Source: PoT sp049331405 (GTDB lineage: Bacteria > Planctomycetota > Planctomycetia > Isosphaerales > Isosphaeraceae). Taken from it: 64,000 nucleotides of DNA. The notes beneath the pieces are model-generated. The model did not search any database and was not told where the DNA came from. It saw only the letters and a program-made list of their open reading frames with translations. A program made the position numbers and the translations under genes. The DNA lies in assembly GCF_049331405.1 (NCBI RefSeq), contig NZ_CP186275.1, forward strand, positions 62,001 through 126,000, written 5' to 3'. Every line of letters starts with the position of its first letter. Positions within the stretch are counted from its first letter, which is position 1. Below, piece after piece: positions 52,954 to 61,500 of this stretch.

Positions 52954-53195
52954 GTTCGTAAGATCAGGCCATCATGGGTCGATCGGGTTCGGATGCGATC
53001 CGTATTTCCCAGGATTACGGAGCGGGGCCGCCGTCGCCGCGAGCGTCCCAGTCCCCAGCTTACCGCAGGAGCCCCCCTTCGCCAAATCCGGGGCCTTCCC
53101 GCCGGTCGAGCCCCTTCCTTTTCGCCCCCCCGGGCGAGACAATCGGGCATAGGCTCTCGGGGTACGACTCATTTCGAAATCGCGGGGTAGATCCC

Positions 53196-53699
53196 ATGAC
53201 GTTGCAACTGCGAAGGGCATCCTGGTTCGTCTCGGCCCTGGTCCTGGCCGCCCTGGTGTCGGCCAGCTCGGCGTGGGTCAAGGCCCAGCCGCAGGGGGAG
53301 TCCTCGAGGGCCCCGGGGCACTCGATCAAGACGCCGTTCGTCTCCGTTGGCGATCACTTCTTGGTCAACATGGAAAACGTCGCCTACGTGAGCGATGGAG
53401 ACGGCAAATTCGACATCTACTTCGCATGCTCATCGCAAAGGGGAGGCGACCCTTTGCGCTTGACGAACGCATCGGAAATCACCCAGGCCAAGTCATCCCT
53501 GAGTGACCGGTCCGGGGCCGGTGCCCACTTCGAGAGGCATGGCAACAGCTTCATCAACCTCGAGCAGATTGCTTATATCGAAACCAAAGGCGATTCGGTC
53601 TTCATCTACTTCAATTCCCGGATCTCGGACGACTTCGCCCAGTTGACCCTCTCGGGCGACGACGCCAAGGCCTTCCTCAAGCATCGCCGGGGCTCCTGA
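53196..53699 (+). CDS. Exported hypothetical protein with internal duplication
   Basis: 167 residues with a signal peptide ending WVKAQP (about residue 31). Two similar units follow: FLVNMENVAYVSDGDGKFDI and SFINLEQIAYIETKGDSVFI, each followed by YF, consistent with a duplicated beta-hairpin motif as in small beta-sandwich or LytTR-like folds. The function is unknown. ATG 53196 directly precedes the signal peptide. Confidence 0.75.
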   Translation: MTLQLRRASWFVSALVLAALVSASSAWVKAQPQGESSRAPGHSIKTPFVSVGDHFLVNMENVAYVSDGDGKFDIYFACSSQRGGDPLRLTNASEITQAKSSLSDRSGAGAHFERHGNSFINLEQIAYIETKGDSVFIYFNSRISDDFAQLTLSGDDAKAFLKHRRGS

Positions 53700-54273
53700 T
53701 CGGGATTCCACCGGCTCCTGACCGCGAGGGTCCCGAGACTCCCCCCCCAGGCCCTCGCCCGGTCGGCCCCGATGCCCGATAGAAGCTGGAAGCGGCGAGG
53801 ACCTCGGAGTAACTGGCCTCTCAGAGGCTTTCCTCTGCCATCGTGTGCCTTGGTCTTGTAAGGATCGCTCTCCTGCCTGTTTCCAATCGTCGTGCCTTTC
53901 ATGCTCCTGATCACGCTCGGGATTATCCTGGCCCCGGAACATTGGATCCCGAATAGGGTTGCCAGCTTTCGGAGGATGCAGGATCGGATATTGACGTAGG
54001 TCTTCGTCGACACGTCTTTGTCCGGTGCCTCGTCGCCCCATCCAGGGGTATCTCACGATCTCTGCGAGCGGGCGATTTCGAGGCGGCGAACCAGAATTGG
54101 TGCTCTGGATCTGCTATCTTGGCCTCGCGACCTGGGTATGATTCGCGTCGATCCTGATCCTCGTGATCGTATCCCAGGGGTTTGCCGTCGAGATCGTTGG
54201 GATCGCACAGGCTGTCCGTATCGCTGTTGGATGATGACCCGGACTTTGGGGCGGAACTCTCAGGAGCGGGCGG
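53700..54273. other. Intergenic region, no feature recognised
   Basis: About 570 bp. Frames here are Arg/Ser-rich or broken. No REP copy or strong hairpin was seen. Confidence 0.4.
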
Positions 54274-54618
54274 ATGATGCCTTGCCAGTTCCGGATCATG
54301 ACCCTCGTCAAAATCGTGGCGGCCTCCGCCCTCATTCTGTTCGTCCTCACAACAAGGGACCGCCCGGGACGAGGAATTACGGATAAACGCATCGTGATAC
54401 CGGTGGCATGCGTCGTCGCCGCAGTCTATGCTGTCGGGTCGATGCGTCGCCCAATCGCTTTCTCGATCCCGATGCTCTTCTTCCTGCTCACTCCGAGTGT
54501 GGATCATCCGAGTCCCGACGTCATCAACGCCTGCCTGGGGGGCTGTTTTTTAGCCTGGATCATCGGTGCCCCGATCGGAGTCATTCTCGGCGTCGAACGC
54601 AACGCTTCGCGCGATTAG
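54274..54618 (+). CDS. Three-helix membrane protein, 114 aa
   Basis: ATG 54274 follows AGGAG by 7 bases. Helices: VKIVAASALILFVLTT, IVIPVACVVAAVYAVGSM and CLGGCFLAWIIGAPIGVIL. First of five small membrane-protein genes in a row on the plus strand (54274-57199). Confidence 0.75.
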   Translation: MMPCQFRIMTLVKIVAASALILFVLTTRDRPGRGITDKRIVIPVACVVAAVYAVGSMRRPIAFSIPMLFFLLTPSVDHPSPDVINACLGGCFLAWIIGAPIGVILGVERNASRD

Positions 54619-54666
54619 CCGAGCCGACCCCATCTCGGCTCACTCCATCACAACCGGAGAGACGCG

Positions 54667-55284
54667 ATGACATCCGACGACGCGACTCCCCCGTCTGATT
54701 CTCCCGATGACGGGTCGAACCGCCCGATGCGATTAACCCACCTCATGGTGATCGTGGCGGCGGTGGCGCTGACGATCTCCTTGGTTCCAGCCCTCTTCAC
54801 ATGGATGAGGAAGCCCTCGTCGTCTTTCGATTATCGTTCGCGAGCCGTCTACCAGACTTCGCTGGCCCTGATCCTCTGGACCCCGAGCCTCGCCCTCGCG
54901 GCCGTGATCTCGAATCGTTCCAGGCTACGACGCATAATTATGTCATATGGATACTCCGCGATCTTCGTTGCGACCGCGGCCATCCTCTTCGACATCGTCA
55001 GGGCTACCTCCGCGGGCCTGGCCAGCTATTATCGAGGATTCCCGCTCTTTCCCTACTGGCCCGAGTCCATTTATATCCGGGCGTCATTTCGATTCGTTTA
55101 TGAAGCGAGCGTGAGCGTACCCCCCGGCGTTGTCGCCGCCTGGACGATCCTCGCCCTGACGAGGACGGGCCGAAGGCCGGCCGACTGGTTCGATCGCTTC
55201 TGCCTCGTCTTCGGCATCCTCTGGGTCTTCTGGGGAGTCGCTGGCCACGACTTCATGCTATTCGCCCCCTTCGATCGCTGGTGA
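54667..55284 (+). CDS. Five- to six-helix membrane protein, 205 aa
   Basis: Polar N-terminus, then RLTHLMVIVAAVALTISLVP, a signature seen in several proteins here. Additional helices at about 62-80, 92-110 and 145-190. RBS CCGGAGAGACGCG precedes the ATG. The function is unknown. Confidence 0.8.
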   Translation: MTSDDATPPSDSPDDGSNRPMRLTHLMVIVAAVALTISLVPALFTWMRKPSSSFDYRSRAVYQTSLALILWTPSLALAAVISNRSRLRRIIMSYGYSAIFVATAAILFDIVRATSAGLASYYRGFPLFPYWPESIYIRASFRFVYEASVSVPPGVVAAWTILALTRTGRRPADWFDRFCLVFGILWVFWGVAGHDFMLFAPFDRW

Positions 55285-55395
55285 ATGACGCGTTCGAACC
55301 GATGACACCCAGCAGGCACTTCGTCGTTGAGTCCCCTATCCCCCTCTGCTACATTGCCTCTGCGACCCGGGTCCCGGCAAGGAGGACGCCTGCTG

Positions 55396-55980
55396 ATGCG
55401 ACCGAAGCGACACCTGACCCTCGCCGACCTCATGATCCTCGTCGTGGCGATGGCCATCGGTTCGCTCATCTTGCGGCCGTATATGGCGGGCTTCAGGCAA
55501 CAACTCAGCATTTCCCCCTCACTCTATCCCGGGCCGCAAGATCCCTGGCGGTTACTCGCCTGGGCGCAAGGCCCGGGGTCGTGCTTCGTCATCCCCTGCA
55601 TGGCGGCGATGGTCGTCATCCGCCTGCGGAACCCTCGCCCGAGGCTCTTCCAACTGCAGCCGGGGTTCGTCGCCTGCGCGGTCACGCTCATCGCGCTGCT
55701 GCCGGGCATCGCCTGGATCCTGACGATCCAGCATCGCCCGGGATTTCAACGCGCGACAGGATTCGAACAGATCTGGACCTTGTGCACCTACTGGGTCGAC
55801 ACGGCCGTGCCCGGCGCCTGGTTCGCCCTCTATTTATCGCGTCGGTGGCGGCCCGAGGCCTCGTGGGTCGACCGCACCGGACGCGCCCTGGGGCTCTACT
55901 GGATTGTCCAACTCGCCGCCTGGTATTTGCTCATGACGTGGCCGGGTCTCCGGGGGCTCATATCGAAATGGACCGGATGA
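55396..55980 (+). CDS. Membrane protein, 194 aa
   Basis: AAGGAGG precedes ATG 55396 by 10 bases, so the longer start at 55327 is rejected. Starts MRPKRHLTLADLMILVVAMA, the clearest copy of the shared N-terminal signature, and has about five helices. It overlaps the next gene by four bases (ATGA). Confidence 0.85.
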   Translation: MRPKRHLTLADLMILVVAMAIGSLILRPYMAGFRQQLSISPSLYPGPQDPWRLLAWAQGPGSCFVIPCMAAMVVIRLRNPRPRLFQLQPGFVACAVTLIALLPGIAWILTIQHRPGFQRATGFEQIWTLCTYWVDTAVPGAWFALYLSRRWRPEASWVDRTGRALGLYWIVQLAAWYLLMTWPGLRGLISKWTG

Positions 55981-56501
55981 GATCTCGCATATTGACGATC
56001 GCGATGGTCCTCGGCACGATCGCCCTGACGGCCGCATGGGTCCCCTGGGCCGATCGGGAGTTCCAGCGAGCCGAAACATCGACGGACGCGCATGCGGTCT
56101 CCCGGCCACCGTGGGTCTGGGCGATCCAGCGCCCCTATCGTCGCCTCCAGCATGCCTGGACCATGCTCTGCCTGGCGGTCACCGTCGGGTCGGGGGTCAT
56201 CGTCCTCGACCCGAAGACCTGGAGGCGCCCCGTCGACCCCGCGACCATCATCGTCATCGTCGCGTTGGTCGCCTCGGGCCTGACGGCCGCTAACGCCATG
56301 ATGGCCTCGACCTGGATGCGGAACCCGAACGGCTTCAGCTACGTGTTGGGCAACTTGCTGGAATATCGCATGCCCGGCGCGATCCTCGGCGCCTGGTTCG
56401 TGACCCTCAGCCGCAAGGTCGGCTGGCGAGGCCAGCTCATCGCCGGGATGTGGATGTCCGGGGCGGCGATGACGATCGCCTATGGCGTTATATTCGGATG
56501 A
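55977..56501 (+). CDS. Membrane protein coupled to the previous gene, 174 aa
   Basis: Helices: LTIAMVLGTIALTAAWVPW, AWTMLCLAVTVGSGVIVL, TIIVIVALVASGLTAANAMM and LIAGMWMSGAAMTIAYGVIF. Translationally coupled to 55396-55980, so the two may form a heteromeric membrane complex (inferred). Confidence 0.8.
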   Translation: MRSRILTIAMVLGTIALTAAWVPWADREFQRAETSTDAHAVSRPPWVWAIQRPYRRLQHAWTMLCLAVTVGSGVIVLDPKTWRRPVDPATIIVIVALVASGLTAANAMMASTWMRNPNGFSYVLGNLLEYRMPGAILGAWFVTLSRKVGWRGQLIAGMWMSGAAMTIAYGVIFG

Positions 56502-56683
56502 GCGAGAAATCTCCGCCAAGTTGGGCCGATTTACATCACCGGCCATCCCAGTCGTCCCGACCCTGGGCAACCGAAAACCAATCCATGCCGTAAAGACCGA
56601 GGCCATTTCGCTCAAGCTCCAATCATTGCGCGCCCGCGACAGGCCCAACCGAGCATCACGCGGAGTTTCACGAAGGGAAGAGA

Positions 56684-57199
56684 ATGCACCGGCCCCCCTC
56701 GATGGCGACGAGTTGGAGTCGATTCTCCTTGAGGGATGGTGTCATCCTGATCGGGGCACTGGCGGCGGGGATGGGCCTCGCGAAGAACGCAACGAACGGC
56801 CATTTCAATGCCCTCTGGCTCATTGATATGCTCCTGGCGAGTGGCATTCTCGCCGGGCCGTTCGTCCTCGTCGGTCAATGGTGGAGCGGTCGTCGCACGG
56901 CACTCAGCCATGGCGAACGGCTGTGGGCGACCTCTTCTTCTCTCATCCTGCCGTTGCTGGTGTGGGGTTACCTCGACATGGGCCTCGGCATCCTCAACGT
57001 ATTCCTCGCGATCGCGGCTTTGATCCATTTCCTTATTTCGTTATATGCAGCAATCTATCTCGCAGTAAGCGTATTGGGGCCGTCGGTCGATGTCCCTTGC
57101 CGATGGACGGATCGACTCGGTTGTCTGGTTTGCTCGGTGGTATTTCCCGGGGTTGTTCTCTCGATCTGCATCGAGTTGAATCAAACCTATGGTCTTTAG
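56684..57199 (+). CDS. Four-helix membrane protein, 171 aa
   Basis: Starts near GGGAAGAGA-ATG; SRFSLRDGVILIGALAAGMG is a variant of the shared N-terminal signature. Further helices at about 47-65, 85-120 and 145-165. The function is unknown. Confidence 0.75.
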   Translation: MHRPPSMATSWSRFSLRDGVILIGALAAGMGLAKNATNGHFNALWLIDMLLASGILAGPFVLVGQWWSGRRTALSHGERLWATSSSLILPLLVWGYLDMGLGILNVFLAIAALIHFLISLYAAIYLAVSVLGPSVDVPCRWTDRLGCLVCSVVFPGVVLSICIELNQTYGL

Positions 57200-57303
57200 C
57201 TTGCCTGGCCAATGCGTGAGCCCCGCGACGTTTCCTCGAGGCCGTCGCCATCCCCGGGTAGAGTAGCCTACCGACCCAGGCCTCGGTAGGGAGGCCTCAC
57301 GGG

Positions 57304-57477
57304 GTGGAGACACTCGGAGGCCTCCTGATCGGCCGCATGGGGCGACTGCCCGGGGTCGAGGAGCCGTACGCGTTCGCGAGGATCGGCCATTGCCTGTTCG
57401 CCCGGCTGGTGGGATTGCTCGGGGCGGCGATTTCGCCGAGGATGTACGGGGAGGCGCCTCGACCGCCTGAACCCTGA
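57304..57477 (+). CDS. Possible small protein, 57 aa
   Basis: A GTG start with GGGAGG 9 bases upstream opens a 57-residue frame with high third-position GC and a coherent hydrophobic/charged pattern (YAFARIGHCLFARLVGLLG). No family is recognised. It is the only protein-like content of the 57200-57500 gap. Confidence 0.35.
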   Translation: METLGGLLIGRMGRLPGVEEPYAFARIGHCLFARLVGLLGAAISPRMYGEAPRPPEP

Positions 57478-57500
57478 TCCCTGTCCTTCGGAGTCGCATC

Positions 57501-58112
57501 ATGCGAACCTTCTTCGCGATCGATCGGCCCCTGGCGATCACGCCCAGACCGAGCCGATGGCGGACGGCCGTCGTCATGATCGGCCTCGCCGCCTCCGGAT
57601 GCAACGTGACCGACCCGTCGGATGCGAACGTCGCCGGCAAGTCGCCGTCAACTCCCGTCGCAGGAGCCACCGAGATGCCGCCCGCAGAGAAAGAGAACGC
57701 CAAGCCGGCCGCCCCCGTCGCCGAACCCCAGTACAACCCCCTCACGGCCGCCGAGGCCAGGGTGATCCTCGACAAGGGGACCGAGGCCCCATTCCGCGGC
57801 GAGTACACGGATACGAAAGAGTCGGGCACCTACGTCTGCCGCCGCTGCAACGCGCCCCTCTACCGCTCCCAGGACAAGTTCGCCAGCGACTGCGGCTGGC
57901 CGAGCTTCGACGACGAGATCCCCAACGCGGTCAGGAAGGAAACCGACGCCGACGGCGATCGCACCGAGATCCTCTGCAAGAACTGCGGCGGACACCTCGG
58001 CCACGTCTTCGTCGGGGAAAGATTCACCGATAAGAACACACGCCACTGCGTCAACTCGGTCTCGATGAAGTTCTACCCCGAGGGCAAGCCCCTGCCGGCC
58101 GTGATCAAGTAA
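57501..58112 (+). CDS. msrB: Lipoprotein peptide-methionine (R)-S-oxide reductase MsrB
   Basis: 203 residues. The signal peptide ends in a lipobox LAASGC with Cys34, so the enzyme is predicted to be lipidated and extracytoplasmic. The MsrB domain covers about 80-200: zinc cysteines C113/C116 and C159/C162, CGWPSFDDEI, and RHCVNSVSM with catalytic C183. It reduces methionine-R-sulfoxide in proteins. A linker rich in Ala/Pro (about 40-78) separates anchor and domain. Confidence 0.93.
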   Translation: MRTFFAIDRPLAITPRPSRWRTAVVMIGLAASGCNVTDPSDANVAGKSPSTPVAGATEMPPAEKENAKPAAPVAEPQYNPLTAAEARVILDKGTEAPFRGEYTDTKESGTYVCRRCNAPLYRSQDKFASDCGWPSFDDEIPNAVRKETDADGDRTEILCKNCGGHLGHVFVGERFTDKNTRHCVNSVSMKFYPEGKPLPAVIK

Positions 58113-58186
58113 CGCGAGCCGTCCATCGCCCAGGATCGGCGGTTTCCCGAGGCTCGGCCCATCGATAAAGTCAAGGGGACCGCCGT

Positions 58187-58588
58187 ATGAAGCTCCCAAA
58201 GCCGCGTCTGACCGTGTGGCGAATGATGGCGATTGTGGCAGCCTTCGCACTGCTACTCGGGGGTGAAGTCAAGCGGAGGCAATGGGAGGCTTGGTCCGAG
58301 CATTGTGTCGAGAAGGGGCGATTTCACGACGCCAAGGCCGCGGGGGCACGCGGGATCTGCATCGACGCCTTCAATAATCCACGTGGTCTCGCCAAGGATG
58401 AGGCGAGCGCGCGATACCATGACCAGATGGCGAAGAAATGGCAGGACGCCGCACGCCGACCCTGGTCCTGGGTGAAGGCTGACTTGCAGACGAGTGAGTC
58501 GGCTGGAAGGAGAGGACTCGGATGGGTTGCCTGCGATTGCAATTGGTGCAAGTCATGGGTTAAAGCCGGCGGGATTATACCCAACTAG
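58187..58588 (+). CDS. Single-helix membrane protein, 133 aa
   Basis: MKLPKPRLTVWRMMAIVAAF carries the shared N-terminal signature and one helix. The rest is soluble, basic and Trp-rich with CVEKGRFHDAKAAGARGICI and YHDQMAKKWQDAARRPW, a pattern common in planctomycete signal-anchored hypotheticals. Confidence 0.75.
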   Translation: MKLPKPRLTVWRMMAIVAAFALLLGGEVKRRQWEAWSEHCVEKGRFHDAKAAGARGICIDAFNNPRGLAKDEASARYHDQMAKKWQDAARRPWSWVKADLQTSESAGRRGLGWVACDCNWCKSWVKAGGIIPN

Positions 58589-58733
58589 CGAACATCGGGT
58601 CGCCGCTTCGCCGTTCCCGTGTTGTCCCACCCGTGGTCATCCGATCCGAAGCCTCGACCGTTCGCGAGGGCGACTTCGATTTTCGGGGATCGAACACGGG
58701 CATCCGCGAAACAGCCGGATCGGACTGCAATTC

Positions 58734-58779
58734 GCCTCCTGTCGCTGCGCGACCCCGATTGTGCCAATCGCGGCTACCC
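58734..58779 (-). repeat. REP-like two-hairpin repeat, copy Q
   Basis: Both stems perfect (CGATTG-GCA-CAATCG; GTCGC-GCA-GCGAC). Followed within four bases by the 120-bp module. Confidence 0.9.
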
Positions 58780-58782
58780 AAA

Positions 58783-58904
58783 GATGCCCCTGAAGTAAGG
58801 TTATGCATATGCTTCAAGCGAGGTCCTTCGTCCAAAATCAAGGGCCGCAATGGATCGGCCGAGGGACGAAACAACGGGACAGACGGCCTTAACTCAGGGG
58901 GCAT
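58783..58904 (+). repeat. 120-bp module next to REP copy Q
   Basis: Best-preserved copy: GATGCCCCTGAAGTAAGG at the left and CCTTAACTCAGGGGGCAT at the right are inverted ends 120 bp apart, with CCAAAATCAAGGG inside. Confidence 0.7.
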
Positions 58905-59020
58905 TGCGGCTAGCGCCTGCGAGAAGGACTGGCCGGGAGAACTGCCGCCATCGGATCGTCGCGGCACGACCTCGATCGTGCCGGCGACTGCGTCCGACGT
59001 CGCGGTGAGTGTGCTTCGCG

Positions 59021-59479
59021 CTAATCCGTCAGGTCGAAGTCGAAGGTGTTCGACCCGCTCTTGACCTTCCGGCTCAGGCCGGAGGTGTCGGGCTTCTCGT
59101 ACTTCTCGGGGGTCAGGATCTTGGGCTTCACGGGCTTGCGCGGGATGTAGTCGAGGATCGGCTCGTCGTGGGCGTAGATCGTGACGTTGTAGTTCCCGAG
59201 GAGGGCACCGTCGCCGGGGTTCTCGGTCTGGAGGCGGTAGCTGCCGTCGCTGCCGAGCTCGCCGGTGGCGTTCCGGCCCCCCTCCTGCGTGGAGACGAAC
59301 GTGATCCTCCCCTTCGGGACGGGCTTCCCTTGATACGTGACCGTGCCCGTGACCTTGGCCAACTCGGGACCCGATGGGCCGCAGGCGACGGGGATCAACG
59401 CGGTGAAGGTGAAGGCGAGGGCGAGCCCGGATTGACGGAGTGGCCGCGCCCCGTTGGCCCTGGAGGCTGGCGTCTTCAA
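59021..59479 (-). CDS. Lipoprotein with carboxypeptidase-regulatory-like domain
   Basis: 152 residues from a TTG at 59479 with GGAG 8 bases upstream. Signal peptide with lipobox IPVACG. One beta-sandwich: VTGTVTYQGKPVPKGRITFV, RNATGELGSDGSYRLQTENP and LGNYNVTIYAHDEP. This lipoprotein type is regularly encoded directly after DUF1559 genes in planctomycetes, as here, 98 bp downstream. Probably exposed on the outer face and linked in function to the DUF1559 protein. Confidence 0.85.
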   Translation of the reverse strand: MKTPASRANGARPLRQSGLALAFTFTALIPVACGPSGPELAKVTGTVTYQGKPVPKGRITFVSTQEGGRNATGELGSDGSYRLQTENPGDGALLGNYNVTIYAHDEPILDYIPRKPVKPKILTPEKYEKPDTSGLSRKVKSGSNTFDFDLTD

Positions 59480-59577
59480 GGTCAAATCTCCGCGAGAAAG
59501 GGCGGGCCGCGCCGGATCGATTGGCGTCTCAGACGCGGCCCCGATGGTGACGAGTTGAAGCGAACGGGACCGGCCGA

Positions 59578-60630
59578 TCAATAGGAATCCGACGAGACGA
59601 TCTCGCCGGCCCCACGGGTGCTCAAGGCCTGATAGGTGGCCATGTTGATCGAGCTCTTGATGAACTTCACGGAGCCGTCGCAGAGCAGGAAGTTCCCGCC
59701 GCCGGGGTGCATGCTGCGGAAGCTGTACCAGTGGGTCCAACTGCCGACGTCGGACGCGCCCGTGGCGGTCACGGTGCTGCCGGCGCCGCTGATGCTGACG
59801 CCGGGGGCGAGGTAGTTCAGCGGCACGGCCGTGGACGCGACGCACTGGTTCGCCTCGACCCAGGCGTTCCACAGGGTGACCTTCATGATCTGCTCGCCGG
59901 CCAGGAACGTGTTCGAGGTGCCGTCGGTGATCTGGGCCAGGGGCACGCCCGAACACTCGCGCCAGAAGATGCCGCTCCCCGTGGACGGGGGCGGGGGGAC
60001 CGTGGCGGCACCCGCGGACGGATCGCCGAGCTGGGCCCCCCGGCAGTTATAACCCTGCGCGGCGCAGAACATGACCGTGGTCGAGCCATTGGGCGTGTTG
60101 CAGGCCAGGCAGTTGTCGCCGAGGTTGCCCACGTACGACGTGCCGGCCGCCAGGTCGGTATTGATCTCGTCGGCGTTCGTCGTGTCGGTCTTCGGGCTGG
60201 GATCCGAGGGGCAGGCGAGCGAGTTGAGCACAGTCACCCGCACCGTGGAGTTCTGCTGGCCCAGCGCCATCGAGCCCGGCCACCCCACGTTGTTCACGCC
60301 CCACATGAAATTGAAATTGATCGCATTATAGAGCGCCATCTGCTCCATCTGCGGCAGGACCATCACGAGCCAGCTGGAATTATTCCAGTTATACGTGGCC
60401 GTCGAGTAGGCGGGATGCAGATACAGGTTCGCCGGCAATGAATTCATGATGTCATTGTAATTATGGCAGGCGAGGCCGAGCTGCTTGAGGTTATTGACAC
60501 ACTGGGCCCGCCGTGCCGCCTCGCGCGCGGCCTGGACGGCCGGCAGGAGGAGCGCGATCAGGACCGCGATGATGGAGATCACCACCAGCAATTCGATCAA
60601 GGTAAAGCCGCGCCGCGACCCTCGTCTCAT
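59578..60630 (-). CDS. DUF1559 protein with type IV pilin-like N-terminus
   Basis: 350 residues. Pilin-like RRGFTLIELLVVISIIAVL, then LLPAVQAAREAARRAQCVNN, H-x9-DG-type MHPGGGNFLLCDGSVKFIKS and C-terminal IVSSDSY. First gene of a two-gene unit with the lipoprotein at 59021. ATG 60630 follows CAGGAGAGGTGAGCC. Confidence 0.95.
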   Translation of the reverse strand: MRRGSRRGFTLIELLVVISIIAVLIALLLPAVQAAREAARRAQCVNNLKQLGLACHNYNDIMNSLPANLYLHPAYSTATYNWNNSSWLVMVLPQMEQMALYNAINFNFMWGVNNVGWPGSMALGQQNSTVRVTVLNSLACPSDPSPKTDTTNADEINTDLAAGTSYVGNLGDNCLACNTPNGSTTVMFCAAQGYNCRGAQLGDPSAGAATVPPPPSTGSGIFWRECSGVPLAQITDGTSNTFLAGEQIMKVTLWNAWVEANQCVASTAVPLNYLAPGVSISGAGSTVTATGASDVGSWTHWYSFRSMHPGGGNFLLCDGSVKFIKSSINMATYQALSTRGAGEIVSSDSY

Positions 60631-61500
60631 GGCTCACCTCTCCTGAGAAGGATAGTTGCGTGATAAGAGTTTTCACATCTGCATGCACGCTCCCGGAGCC
60701 GGGGCGGATGCGGTGGAACGCACGTCATCTGGGGCGAAACGGGAGAAACGGCCGTTGGCCTGAGAAGGAACCGAGACATCCTAACACAAAGAATTCAAAA
60801 GAAAACAATGCTCCTGTCCCATTTGCTAAGTTGGTGTTAGACGTGCGGACACCAATGTGTTCAAAAGAGTGTCACCTATCTACAAACCGTGACGATGACC
60901 GTGTCGAGGGCCCCGCTAAATCGTCCGCCGGCATCTACCTTGAAAACTTGAATTCTCAAAGGCTTACAACCGCGAATCAATTCGGTGTGCGTCGGCATTT
61001 CCCCGCGAACGGTTATCCTTCTAATTTTGTAAAACTAATGATATCGTTGTTTCCGGGCACAAAATTGCATAGGTGACAGGATCGCATGTGATTGGAGTCC
61101 AACTGATCGCTAAAATAAGAGATCCATCGCCCTCGCCCGGCCAAGGCCAGGTTTGGCTTACAAGCGTGCGTGCAACATGCCAACGGATTATCACACCCTT
61201 GCGCACAGCGTCCGCGGATCTCGGCCGAGCCTGCCAGGGGAATCGCGGGGACCGGTGGGGCGGGTTATCGGGCTCGATCGATGGGCTCGTCACGCGTCGG
61301 CGAGGGATGCGCACAGATTTTGACACATCGTTCGCGTCGCGAGGCCAAGGGACGTCCCGCCCTGGCGTCTCCGTGAGGACGGACAAGGTCGAGGCGTTAC
61401 CTCATCCTTGGGCCGCTCCCAAGTGACTCGACAGGATTCCCGGACTTGTTAGTATCGGCCGGATGGAGTTCCTTCGTGGTATCGGGGAGGGAGCCTCGGC
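60631..61500. other. Intergenic region between divergent DUF1559 genes
   Basis: About 870 bp. 60760-61080 is distinctly AT-rich. TGTCACCTAT (60870-60879) and its reverse complement ATAGGTGACA (61069-61078) form a spaced inverted pair. No gene was recognised. Confidence 0.4.

Noticed and set aside
51675..53150. 491-codon minus-strand frame over the frameshifted regulator
   Set aside because: It is a shadow frame; the regulator's HTH and binding domain are read in the other two frames.
60870..61078. 10-bp inverted pair TGTCACCTAT / ATAGGTGACA as an element boundary
   Set aside because: Too short and isolated; no target duplication or gene between.
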